DNA from: Mytilus edulis
Lineage: Eukaryota; Mollusca; Bivalvia; Mytilida; Mytilidae
Reading direction: 5' to 3'
Assembly (NCBI RefSeq): GCF_963676685.1
Contig: NC_092356.1
Coordinates: 21,563,750 to 21,627,749 of the forward strand
DNA length: 64,000 nt
In this document: one piece after another, positions 22,862 to 35,800 of the stretch
How positions within the stretch are numbered: position 1 is the first letter of the stretch
How the letters are laid out: every line of letters starts with the position of its first letter
Program-made: the position numbers and the translations under genes
Notes under the pieces: generated by a model
Told to the model about the DNA's origin: nothing
The model's input: only the letters and a program-made list of their open reading frames with translations
Databases searched by the model: none

Positions 22862-23395
22862 TTCCTTGCTTGGTATAGATAATCTTAGCCGTACTATGAT
22901 TTGGCACAATGTTTTTGGTCATTAATGCTCTTCAACTTTGTACTTTCTATTTGTTCGGATCTGAGCGTCACTGATGAGTCTCATGTAGACGAAACGTGTA
23001 TCTGGCGTATTAAATTCTAAGCCTGGTACCTATTTACACCACTAGTTCGATGTCACTGTAGGTGTAGTTTCGTCCCCGAGGGTATCATCAGCCCAGTAGT
23101 CAGCGCTTCAGTTTTGACATAACTATCAATTATATGGTCATTTTTTTTTAAATCTTCTGTTTGCAAACATAAGAATTATTCGATACACTAAGGATTTTTT
23201 ATCCCATGCATAGATAGCCTAAGCCGTATTTGGTACAATTTTTTTGGTATTTTAGATCATCAATGATTTTCATCTTTGTACTTGTTTGACTTTCATTTTT
23301 TCTTTTTATCTGAGTGTCACTGTTGAGTCTTATGTAGACAAAACATGCATCGGTCGTATTAATTTATAAGCCTGGTACCTTTGATAACTGTTGGG
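22862..23395. repeat. direct pair of an about 180-bp repeat
   Basis: Two diverged direct copies at about 22862-23040 and 23197-23395. Both have an AGCCGTA...TTGGCACAATGTTTTTGGT-like start (GGTACAATTTTTTTGG in the second). Both then carry GAGTCTCATGTAGACGAAAC or GAGTCTTATGTAGACAAAAC, and both end AAGCCTGGTACCT. The tight conservation of the middle block is like a SINE central domain. Family not identified. Confidence 0.6.
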
Positions 23396-23525
23396 ACAAG
23401 TTTTTTCCTATGTAGAAAATGATGGATTTAATCTGGTTTTACAGCTAGCTATACCTCTCACTTTTATGACAGTCGCATCAAATTCCTTTATATTGATAAC
23501 GATGCGTGAATAAAATAAACATTAT
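23396..23525. repeat. R4 repeat
   Basis: CTGGTTTTACAGCTAGCTATACC and TATGACAGTCGCATCAAATTCC landmarks, shared with 27285, 35450 (reverse) and 47275. Confidence 0.65.
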
Positions 23526-23754
23526 AAATACAAATGTTAGAAATAGGGGTACAGCAGTCAACAATGTGTTATAAACGTAATCCATATAAAAACAAACAAA
23601 TATGTGATAAAGAAGCACACAAAGACATATATCAAATTAAACAACCTCATTCATTGCTTAGTGTTTATAATAGCAAGATATTTACTCTAAATTAACATAC
23701 ACGTGCATTTCTTAAACATTTTGTATTTTACATTAAATTCGTATCAATAAAATT

Positions 23755-24185
23755 GACACTTTACAAATTTGGTTCGTACGATGCGGTTGTCTTCATTTAA
23801 AACTTTAAAAATCACGTAGATATTAATGTCAAACTGAATACAAGTAAATGTGTTTATAACTGATGAAAATACACTATGAGTGAATCAACGTAAATACCAA
23901 AAAAAATGATATCGTTAGTGAGCTGACAATCGTATCGTTACTTTATCCCTTCTGAATAAGTTTGTTTCAAGGTTTGCTTAGCTTTTGAAATGAATGACGA
24001 CATTTTCGTGATTTGTAAAGAATATTACCATAACAGATTGGATATAAAAGATAGCTGAACGTATAAGGTGTTTGAACGTTGATTTATATTTACGAATGAC
24101 GTCCTTGTACCGCTGATAACAGTACTTAGCTTTAAATATTGCACTATGTTTGAAATGTATTACATGTATAGTTGAGCAAGACAAT
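23755..24185 (-). mobile_element. Penelope-like element, 3' fragment (copy 3)
   Basis: The minus-strand frame 24184-23978 gives RYKDVIRKYKSTFKHLIRSA and ends NVVIHFKS, matching the C-terminus of the reverse transcriptase copies at 41341 and 25186. It lies between GGTTCGTACGATGCGGTTG (about 23770) and TACTTCACAAAATTC (about 24190), flank sequences that also occur beside the copies at 42410 and 62760. Confidence 0.65.
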
Positions 24186-24694
24186 TACTACTTCACAAAA
24201 TTCTTTTAAACTATAACGTAAGTCCTATATTTCTTTTTGCTGCTTGTTGATTGAAAAAAGAAATTGTACATGTTGGTCACCGTATGTTTTTTGACAATGA
24301 GAAAAAAATACCTCATAGTGTATAAAATAACCCGCCTGGCCTCTGTATTGCAAGGCAATTCACGAAAAACGTATAAAACATGACAGATATAAACCGACGA
24401 CAACCACTAAATATCAAAGAACTAGTAGTTTCTGAAACAAAGTTCAAAACAAATTTAAACTAATAAACATGATAAAAATATCTTATTTCCAAGACTGAAG
24501 TATCAATCAATTAATGCACATCAATTGGCACTAGAAAGAGACAACAATTATACCGTAGAGCAGTAATCTTCACTAGGCAACAAATGTGTTGTCAACACAT
24601 TGCACCTAGAGACGGGCTTCAGCTGAACCCTAAACAAAAATGTGTACTTTTTCAGAAAAAATAACGTCACACTAGAACTACACTCCGAAACAAA
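24186..24694. other. intergenic, nothing recognised
   Basis: No supported feature beyond the flank segment noted for the preceding Penelope fragment. Confidence 0.4.
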
Positions 24695-25960
24695 TAAATG
24701 AACTAAAATAAAACTGATCTAAGGAGAGAATCGGAACAGGCACTAAAATGAGACAGAGTTAAACATGTTTTGTGAGATATCAACTCCCTCTCTCTCTCTC
24801 TCTGCACCTCTAGCCAATGAAGATTAACAAAAACACAGCAATACGCAGGGTAAAATTCAGTTTAATGGGAGATCGAGTTCGATGTTAGAACAGGTAACAG
24901 ACGAAAATAAACAAAATGACAATGATCAACATATATTGACAAATAATCACTAGCAAACCATCCCGTTATATTAAGGGTTTAGTACCAATGTATCATGTCA
25001 TCATAACATATGAGAAGAACATAACCTCTATCATGCCAACAACTGGTTTTAGAATAAATGTGTTTATTTTCGATGGAAATACCCTATGAGTAAATGAATA
25101 TTAATACAAAAAATGCCATCTTTAATGAGCTGACAACAGTATCGTAACTATATTCTTCCCGAATAAGCATGTTTAAAGGTTTTGGTTAGCTTTTGAAATG
25201 AATGACGACATTTTTGTGCTTCGCTAGAATACTACCATAAAAGATTAAATTTGAAATACTTAAACGTATAAGATTTCTCCACCTTGATTTAAATCTACGA
25301 ATGACGTCCGTGTACCGCTGACAACATGCGAATGTAACGAGTTGAAATGCATAAAGACTATAAGATGATACATAAGAAACATCACCATCTGAAAATGGAT
25401 AATTAACAAGAGGAAATGAAAAATCATATCTTTTATCGAAAGTTTTGGTATTAAGCTTCCCGTTATAGATATTGATATCACGATTCAGGAAAAGGCAGCG
25501 TCCATTTTTAATATAAGCTTTATTCCAAGTCAGTTCAGCTCGATAAGTCTTTTTAGTGTACATACTGAACTCGTCATTATTGAGATTCAATATATCTTCC
25601 AAATATCTAAAAGTGTTATTAAATGTTTGTATCTGAGGTTGTTTCGATAGGTCTATGCTGATTTTAGTCATAAATTGTAACTCGAAACAATACAGAAAAA
25701 AAGCCAAAATAAGTGGTTAGCAGTTAGTCAACATTAGAATTTTGATATCTTGATGATAAACAGAATATCCATATCTTGATGATATACAGAATTTCCATAT
25801 CTTGATGATAAACAGAATATCCATATCTTGATGATATACAGAATATCCATATCTTGATGATATACAGAATATCCATATCGAACAAAAACGGTATCTAGTA
25901 AACATTCAAGTGCGGTAATTGTATCAAAACAGTTCTTTATTTAGTTTTTTGTTTGTTGAA
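24695..25960 (-). mobile_element. Penelope-like element, degenerate copy 2
   Basis: Minus-strand reverse transcriptase remnant with the R1-type 3' region at its left (GTTAAACATGTTTTGTGAG, then a CT microsatellite at 24782-24801). The frame 25707-25186 gives LYCFELQFMTKIS, TFRYLEDIL and RYDFSFPLVNYPFSDGDV. These match copy 1, but the catalytic YLDD is YLED, and the TMGTNCAPL block is broken by stops. Upstream codons continue to about 25960 (FDTITALECLLD). It is dead. Confidence 0.8.
25741..25880. repeat. 26-bp minisatellite inside the Penelope RT remnant
   Basis: About five copies of a 26-bp unit starting CATATCTTGATGATATACAG. On the minus strand a unit reads YGYSVYHQD, which corresponds to FGDSVYRQI just before the RT block GITMGTNC in the intact copy. 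The array is thus a local amplification of transposon coding sequence. Confidence 0.85.
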
Positions 25961-26059
25961 TATACATGTATGCTTTGGATACAGTATGCCTTCCCGATGT
26001 TAGAATACAGCAGAATTCAATTATTTGCAATAAAAATACCAAAATCATAGCATAAAAAA

Positions 26060-26083
26060 TTAATATATATATATATATATATA
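26060..26083. repeat. (AT)n microsatellite
   Basis: Uninterrupted TA dinucleotides between the Penelope remnant and the 3' end of NIDO copy B. Confidence 0.9.
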
Positions 26084-26279
26084 AATGACATAATTTATCA
26101 CTAGCAAAAGAGTATACGAGAGATTTACTTAATTCTATCGAATGCCTAATGAACAGATGCGTCTAACAAGATGCTTATCCCTATTTGAATATGACAATGT
26201 CTGTGTTTTTCTAAGGGAAACCTCGAAATAGTTTGTATTGTAATGATCGAATCTATTAAATGAGTTGACTAAATGCAAT

Positions 26280-26830
26280 TTATGTGCATGTCGTTGTTGT
26301 CATTTCCTTTTTCAAATAACGGGCTAGAAGATGTGCATCATCACTAGAGAACACAAAATAGCCATATGATGCCAGATCTTCTAAATTATCCCAGTTGTTG
26401 TCTTCACTAAGACCTACAGATACTATGATCGATTGCTCATTTGCTGAGTGTTTTAGTTTTTCTATTAGATGAGAATCAAGGAAGACGCCATTTGATATAA
26501 ATATAATAAAATTGGTTGACGATGAGGTCATCCCAATATCTTTGATGTGTTGTGACAACAATGATTGGTTGACATGATTACCATTATATTCAACAAGTGA
26601 AAGTCCACCAAGTTTACGTTTCATTCCAGAAATATTTTGAAGCGGAATTGCTTCTGTTACGTCTTCACTGAATATATCCACTGATACATTTATATTCAGC
26701 AAATTGAAAGATATGAGCTCTTCGATTAATGTATAAATGAATTGTCTCCCCTCTTTGAATAGTTTTTGACTGATAGATCTCGAACTATCAAGCAGGATGC
26801 GTAATTCACCACCAAAATCCACTTTACAGG
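26280..26830 (-). CDS. NIDO copy B exon 7 (VWA 2, stop)
   Basis: Acceptor TTTTTAAG, then a phase-1 codon, then CKVDFGGELRILLDSSRS. It encodes the whole second VWA domain and ends KKEMTTTTCT plus TAA. FIIFISNG has Asn where the metal-binding Asp of a VWA domain would be. Confidence 0.9.
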
Positions 26831-29800
26831 CTTAAAAAGACGGAAAAGTGTTATTGTTTTATATCAAAATATGATTAAACGAGTTCATACAATATCATAA
26901 TCGACCGGTAAAAGCTTATAAAGCAAGATGTAAGTATACAAATAAAAATAGTAAGTTGCTTTGGTAAAGAAATACATTGCGTTATTCCACAGAAAACATT
27001 GAAAGTACATATAAAACACAAACTTGATAATACCATGAACGCAAAACCTAAAAAATGGCATGTCAGAACAAAAGTGCACAAATTAAAACAAGAGCTTCGA
27101 TTTTTTCTGTAGAAGTTTCTGATTGATTATATGTTGTAAATGGGTGATGTATAATATTTTGTTGTTTTCAGTTGATCATGTATTTTAATATAATATGAAT
27201 AATTTTAATTCGTACATGTACAATGCAAAATGAACAAGGAATGGTAAAAACAACTTCTCAAAATTAGCAGTCCTTATCAAAATTCAATGCCAATCAAATC
27301 AAACGAATGGATAACAACTGGCATATTCCTGTCTTGGTACAGACATTTTCTGATGTAGAAAATGGATGATTGAATCTTGTTTTATAGCTAGCTAAGCATC
27401 TCACTTGTAAGACAGTCGCATCAATCGCATGTATGTTCATGTTACATCCGATTAGACAGTGTATGCACAGAAATAAAAAAAAAAATACCGCAAAATGTAT
27501 CACATTATGTTACACTTACCAAGACATCCAGGAACAGCTTAATTCGATTGAGGATACTTCCAAAAAATTCCGAAAAATGTATGACACTATGTTAAAGCTT
27601 AATTCGTATGAAGATACTTCCCCAAAATACCGAAAAATGTATGACACTATGCTACACTTACCAAGACATCCAGGAACAGCTAGATTCGATCGAAGATACT
27701 TCCAAATAATATTTGCTGATGGTCGAAGAATTGAGTTAATGTCTGTAGAAATCAGTTCAAGATGATCATGTTTCACCGACGAACCAATTCCAACAGTGGC
27801 AACAATCATCTTTGGAAAACTTAGTAAAAGGTCTGCTTGAGTTTTTAGTTCGCTACTTGCAACCATCAAACCATCAGTGAATATGACAACGAATCGTTTG
27901 GCATATGATCGCGGACCGTCGTCCTTATCGACATATGAAAACATTTGTCTAAAAATGAAAATATTAATACTTTAGTTGATACTTTCTAAGAAATAATTCT
28001 TTCATGTCTTTGCTGATCATATACTTTCGAGTTCAATGCATTTCCGTCAAAAACTTGGGTTTTAATAATAATATATCTTTTTATTGTCACAAAAGTAAAA
28101 TTATTATACTTGTGACATAAACAGAACGAACATCATTCGTGCATTTACGGGCATCGTCACACTTCCCTTCCCATGTTTTGAGAGTGATTGAAAATTTATG
28201 ATGCTATATTGAACAAATTATTCGGCGAATTGAATTCTCATAATTGACAATCAGCACAGCTGTAATAGGGAAATGTGATTAAATAATTACGGAACAAAAG
28301 CAATTTCTAGTTTATCCTGCACAACGCCAATCCATAAGACGCTTTATGAACGTTAATAGTGCAAGGGTATAGGGGATCCCTTCTTTCAGGTAAATGATGC
28401 ACAAAGTTGCGCATAATTGACAATTTTTGTCCGGTTAGGACAAAATTGAACGTGATCTAAAAACCACAGAAAGCCATGTAAATATCTGTGAAACATGCGT
28501 TACCACGATGTAAATTTTGACAGACACAATAATACCAATGTTGAATTTAAAATAGAACATGCCTTTAGAGAGTTATTTCGAATCTAAAAGGAATTGAACA
28601 TAAAATTTTGTTATTCAATAAAAAACATACTTACCAGTTTGCAGCAAAATATAAAACATAGATACCAAACATATTATGTATACTAGTATTGTATTTTCCC
28701 CTCATTCTAAATCAGTACATCCCTTACCTGACCGGTTGGTTATTGTTATATTTTTTTTTTATCTCAGTTCTTTATTGGTCAAAATTTGATTATGATTTCA
28801 AATTTTCTTGCTTTCCGCTAAAATTTCTAGAGTGACGATATGACAAAAGCAACCATGCCTAATGACGTTACTTATAAAGAACACATCGTTTTTCCGGTAG
28901 TTCGAAAAGAAGAATTAAGGTTGTCTGCATAATGTCTAAATGTCAATAGAGAAACAGATTTCACCTCCCAATATTGTGCAATACGATTTTTATCAACCCT
29001 CGACAAGTAAAATTTTAAATATCAAAATCGTTCTGCGTGCCTCCAGTTTTAAATTAGAAAATTTAAATGTCTGGAGTAGATAAATATCGTACCACACCCG
29101 ATACAGTGGTATGTAAATCTATATTTATACAAACCTACGTGGTAGAACTCAATGCATTCTTCAAATTTGAAATACCAGTAGCTGTATTCATTTTGGAAAT
29201 ATGTGCGAGGACTTCAGTTTTCGTTTTATGGTCACTTAATCGCAATTCTGTTTTTGCCGATGTCGAAAAAGATTGTATTGCAATCTGACATTCCATAGCA
29301 TTAATTGGTAGCTCTGATATTACATCGGACATTAAGTTTTTCAAAGAATGTATGTCTATACTTAGAGACATATCTACAACGAACACAATATCTGCTGCCT
29401 TTAGAAAACATTGACCAGGATCTAAAATAAACATGGAGGATACATGTAATAAAAAAAATCCATTTTCAACACCTTCAAATTCAAATAGCAGAGGATCACA
29501 AATTAGATACATAAACTGACATAAAAAACAAAGCAGCCGAAATCGTTCAATGCAATTTTGAATAAACATTTTGAATCTCATCTTTATACAATAACATGAT
29601 TAATCAACTATGATTGTCAATAAGAAAACAACATTTGAACTATATATTAACAGAGAAACTAGCAAATTCAAAGACGGTTAAAATGATGTTTATCACGCTT
29701 CGGAATTTTTTGCGTTTGAATTCTCATCAATCTCGTTTTTCATTTGGCTTCCATCAGTTATGATTCGAGCGCAACGATTGTTGTATCATTGATTAGTTAC

Positions 29801-32800
29801 AAATACCCTATATTAGAACAGATATGTCTTCCTTAAAGATAGTTTAATTTATTATTATTAGTTCTAACACATGCATTCAATTAGAACGGTTTTTATCCGG
29901 AATTTTATATTGAGTGTCAAAAAGTTTTATATAGAAAACATTTCTTCTAGAAGAAGAAAGGTACATAGCTTGCCCACCATAGTAGACCTGTATAACAGCA
30001 GTTACCTTTCTCTTATGAGTTTTTATAGGCTCTTACGATGCAGTTATTTTTTGTATAAAAATATACAATACCTCCAGGAGTAGGTGCAGGTCTAATGTCT
30101 CTCAAATCTACTCTAAAGACAAACTTTCCTGGATATCCGACGTTCGAAAGATTAGGTAAATTGATAATTTGTGATGTTCTAGAACCTTCTACAGAATAGA
30201 AGTGGATATCGTCCCCCATATTGAATCCAACCTTTCAAGATAAGAATAATAAAAAAGTCAGAGAAAATGTTTGTTTTGTGACATATATTAGTCTTTTCGA
30301 GATTTTCTAAATATACAAATAAGATTGTCCACTTGAATTTACCTTGAGTTGCAAGATCGAATGTCCAAATAGATGATTTATCCTTTCCGTCATGTTATTC
30401 CTTTTTCTTTTTCTAGTACAAACTCTCCATTTTCTTTTAAATGGAAAGAAAAAAGAGAGACGAAAGATACCAAAGGGACAGTCAAACTCATAAATCGGAA
30501 ATAAACTGACAACGCCATGGCTAAAAATGAAAAAGACAAACAGACGAAAAATAGTACACATGGTGCAACATAGAAAAAAGAACTCATGGGTCTTTTGGAC
30601 AAATTTCGTAAATTTACAGTTTCTCCGTTGAGAGGTATAGTATATGTAAATATTGTTAGATGGAAATATTCTAATAGCTTCGAAACCTTCAAACTTTTTT
30701 ATATATATATGTTCAGTCTAGGTGACCGAATGATGTAGAGCTCTGGACACTGTGCATTAGGTGTTGTCTCGATATCCCCAAAGCAGGAGTTCCGGTCCGG
30801 GATAAACAAACATTTGTCTCTGTAAATTTACAAATCTAACATTGTTTGGGCTGATATTTAGATAAATTATATAATTTGTATACAGATGTATTAGTTTTCA
30901 GCCAGGTAGCACCATCACTGGCGATTGATACCAGCTGTCGTACAGTTGTCATTGGTTCAGACGTACTTAAATTTATATATTTTATTCATATATTTATATT
31001 TACCTGAGCAGGTATATCACTAGATGCTATCCATTCTATCTTATTATAATTGTAAATCACAAAAGCACTTTTGCTATCTGTAATCAAAACGGCCTGAAAC
31101 GTATTTCTCTGAAAAAAAAAATAAACGCATATCTCACTACATTTAGAGTTACCTCAAAATGATAACTGATACATTGTTATGCATACAGACAAAAAACAAA
31201 ATTCACATTGAATAAACGACTCAGTATATGTGTTACAATGTTACAGTTAATTTGTATAATCAGTTATTATGTAGAATCCCTGAAATTTTCAGGGATTATG
31301 TAGAATCACTGGCCAGTTTAGGGATTATATGTTATCATTAAAATTTTCAGGGATTATGTAATAACTAGAAAAAAAAACGTCAGGGATTATACATAACAAC
31401 TGAAATGAAGAATTAATTTTCTTTTGAAGAAAATGAATAAAAGTCAAGTAATTTATGCTATAAAATCATATTAAAACAGAATTACACGGTATGAAGCTAA
31501 ATTGTAAAATGTTAAACCCAAAATATCAAAATGATAAACCTATTTTTTAAATGTTAGGCACAATATATTAAAATATTAAACACAATAGTCATTATATCAA
31601 AATAATATGCTTCACATCTGTTTATACCTCAATATCCACATTTTAGAAAACATTTTTCTTCACATCAAATCAGATTTTATTTTTGGGAAACCTAAGAGAA
31701 ATAAAGCGTTCAGTAAAAACATCTGTAGGTACCCCCAAGAAAGAGACATAGCAACCTCGAACTTGTTCAAGCAAGATATCATATTTTTGTGGCCAGGTGA
31801 TATCCTTTTTCAGACTTTTGGTGGTCAATTACCATTATGTTTTTTGGGATTCCTTTTCCTTTTTTTACCCTGTGGAATTGCTGTGAGAATATTACACCAT
31901 TTGCCAGCTTCCTCTAAAATTGTGTCTTAATTCTCAGTCCTTAGTTTTTCTATACATTTTGATAAGTACGTTCTTTTTGTTTTAATTTCATGTACATTTG
32001 AACAAAAAAAAAAATAAAAAAAAATACAAATGTTCCATAATCTTCTTCACCATTTATTTTACATGTACCACAAATCACATGCTCTGTGGATTTACAAATA
32101 AAATATGGATATTCATTTAACGCTGGCTTTTAATAAACAAACAATAAATGTAAAGTTATCGCTTTAAAGTGAATCTTGATATTAATAATTTTGAAGTCTT
32201 CAACTTTATCTCGAAACCCTGTGTTGGTTATATCTTTAAGATCATCCTCGGTGTATAAAAGCATAATTCATTCATCTGACAAGGAATATGAAAGTAAAAA
32301 ATAATAATTTGTATTTTTTTATCAAACAAAGGATCCTTGAATAATTCATAATCCCTGAAATTATATTAGGGAATTTGTAAAATAACTATTTAAATGTTCA
32401 GTAATTATGTAAAATAACTGGTCATTTTCAGGGATTATATATAATTACTAATGATTTTAGTGATTTTACATATTCCCTGAAACATCAGGGATTCTACATA
32501 ATCCCTGATTATACAAATTTACTGTAACATATGTATATTTACATGGAGGTTTTTTCTTACATCGATCAAATATAACACTAAGAAAAATTCAATTTATGTT
32601 GGATTTTAATTTTCAAATCGATTATTGACAATAAACACGACAAGGGTCAGCTGAGAAAGGAACTTCTGACAAAATATATGATTGCTTGCAGCTTCCCAAT
32701 TATCATCCTTTCATGTCTATGTAGCAACATTCAAGATGAGCTTTTATATAGATTATACCTATCTAGCTACTTAGCTTGTGTTTTCAATCAGACGTCCTTA

Positions 32801-35800
32801 AATGTGGGTTGCTGCTGACATGAAAGCTATTGAACAGTGCATTGATTTCAAGAGGTGAAGATTCACAGTTGCCTTTTCGATCACGTTTTATGAACATTAA
32901 AGCCCGAATTGAATATGACTTTTCTTTCTCAGAAAATTCCATTTAAAAACAAAACCTGAATGGTGATGGAAAGTAGTCAACTTATTAGCCAATAGAACTT
33001 AAACTAGAACAATATAGAATACTAATAGTCAACAAAAATTACTTATGGTTAAGGGGCGTATAACGCATAATCAGCGTAAAGGTTAACGTAAAAGACTGAT
33101 CATAGGAGAGGATTTCAACATATGGTCGAATTATCGTGAAAGTTTTCTATGTTGTGTCATGTGTACTATTGTTTGTCTGTTTGTCTTTTTCATTTTTAGC
33201 CATGGCGTTGTCAGTTTATTTTAGATTTCTGAGTTTGATTGTCCCTTTGGTATCTTTCGTCCCTCTTTTACTTAAATCCAATCGGGTGTAATTATTTGCC
33301 GATGGAAAGTCATGTTCTCTTACGAATGGTACGGACTTCACTGAACGAGAAGGTGTGAGTAACTATGTTCTCATGATAATAAGATGTACATATTTTTTTA
33401 TTCTAAATGTGTTTACTGAGACATTGCTGGAATTTATATGCACTTTGACAAAACTGTCAAATGCTAGTTCTATATTTATTTACAATGATAATGTGTTGTG
33501 TCTTTGGTTTGATATGAATTAAGCATAAAAAACTATCTGAGGTGTATTACAAATTTGAAATTTATCACAGAATATCATTTTTCTCTTATGGTTGTGGCCT
33601 GTTATTTATTTTTTGCATGAGTCGATATTTTTCGTATCACACTGCACTGAGTGTGATACGCAAATCTGCATTAGTTTGATTGCCTTATCCCTTTCTCACT
33701 TGTTATGATACCTATAATTGTCCATTATTTTAGATGATTTGTATTTGTTCATGTTTAATTACTGGATACTTACAATAAAGTGGAGCCTTGCCTACCAGGG
33801 CATCAGGTACATCAAAATTGAGAATAGAAATGGTGAATGTGTCAAAGAGACAACAACCCGACCAAAGTCATGTTTTTGAGATCTCAACCCTCCCCTACAC
33901 CTGTAGCTGTTGTAGAAAAGCATACAACAATACGCACAGTACAACTAAATTGAAAAAAAAATCAGAAAAAAACAAGGACACATGAGTTAACAACGCATTT
34001 AATAATTTCTTGGCTAAAGTATGAGACTGACTAAAGAGTATTATAAGTTATCATTCCATCACACCGGTAATGGTATTTTGGTTCAAATGATAGCTTTTCC
34101 ATTGAATGAAACCAAGTAATGGAGGAAATGAATAATTTAATGTATAATGCATGAAGTCCAAACCTTTTCCAATTCAGAAGATGATGCGCCAAAGTGAGGC
34201 ACATTATACCAGGTGACAATATACGTCCATTCTGCGATAAAATGTTTCATTACAGGAAAATATTTTCGGATTTCTGTAGTAGCCGTGCTGAGGGCTACTG
34301 GTTCCATTGATTCTCTATACCATATATTGCATGTTGAATCACACCTGCTAGTATCTATATCAGCCCAAAAAGGAGCAAGTACCACTAGCGCACCAATGTT
34401 TGGAAACGGTTCTGGTGTAAATGTGGAAATAGAATTCCTAAACGATACAAGTCCATTTGTATTCACCTATAATAATAAAAACACAGCAGAATGCATCGAG
34501 TGTGTAGGGAAATGTTATATCCTTGGTTAGCTTGCTTGGTACTGAACCGTGAATTCATTATTAGGTTAGGTAAACTACCCTCCTTAAAGATTAGACTAGT
34601 GACTAGTCCGAAGGACTAGACTACTCCGAAAGGAAGGTAGTTTACCTAACCAAATAATGACTTCACAGTTCAACTAACGTACAAGCAAGCTAACCAAAGA
34701 TTATTCCTCTACCTACACACTCATTGCATTCTGCTATAACGCTTTAATTGATTCTAATATCACATATTTTGTTTAACAATTAAACTTGGTGTACAGCATT
34801 CCATAAAAAAATTCACTTACTATAAAAGCTTAGGTTCACTTGATATTATCAAATGTTGCAGACAGTGATAATCAGAATGCTATGGTCATTTTTTTTATAA
34901 TCGTCTTTCATTTTGCTTAGGTTTAGTTTAGTTTAAACATATTTATTTATAGTGGATTGGGAAACAAGTTTTGCAACTTATATTAATCCCTTTCCACTTT
35001 GCGGGTACGAGTGCTGCCTTGTAGCGGCATTAGCCTACTCTTTTTCGAAATCTACAAGGGTGTCTTTTACGTGCAAGAGATAAGGCTCTCTCTTAACACG
35101 GGTCAGCCATTTATCGTCCCCTTCCGACGGACTATCATCGTTCCCTCAAGACCATACTCGAAAACGGTGTCAAGGGAGAGCCGAAAATTCAGTTTCTGAA
35201 AATTTCATCCCGGATCGGGAATCGAACCAGGAACCTTTGTGTTAGTAGTCCGATGCACTAACCACTACCCCATTTATGGGCTTTGTTTATAGAGTGTACA
35301 TATGCTATTTTGTCTTTTAGGTTGGTGATATAGTAGTTTGTTTTTAAAATGATTAAGATTATAGCACAATGATAACTCCTGTATCCCATTATTTGACATT
35401 TTTAACTATCATGTATATTTTGTTTCGCTTACACATTGTTGTCATAATATTAGAGTTCTATGCGACTGTCATATGAGATGCTTAGCTTCCTGTAAACCAG
35501 GTTTAATTTTCCATTTTCTTCTGAGGAAAATTATGTTCCAAGTCAGGAATATGACAATTATTTTTCAATGCGTTTGAAGTTGTTATTCTTTTGATTTTTA
35601 TAAATTGATCAGGATCTTTCTGTACGTGGCATACTGATGCCTTATATTTTTATCAACCTATTTTGGATTTTGTTGGGTAAGTTGTATAATTGGCATTCAT
35701 ACCACATCTTCTGATTTCATATCATAAATTTACACTCATAATCAAAACAAAAACTGGATGATATTTGTTATATAAACAGACTCGCTTAATACATTTTATT

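Noticed and set aside
31607-31930. 107-codon plus-strand frame inside the 31240 TIR element
   Set aside because: Composition is that of AT-rich noncoding DNA read by chance, with no motif on either strand.
35200-35280. Possible functional tRNA gene on the minus strand
   Set aside because: A and B boxes are good, but the acceptor stem does not pair and a SINE body and tail follow. Called a tRNA-derived SINE instead.
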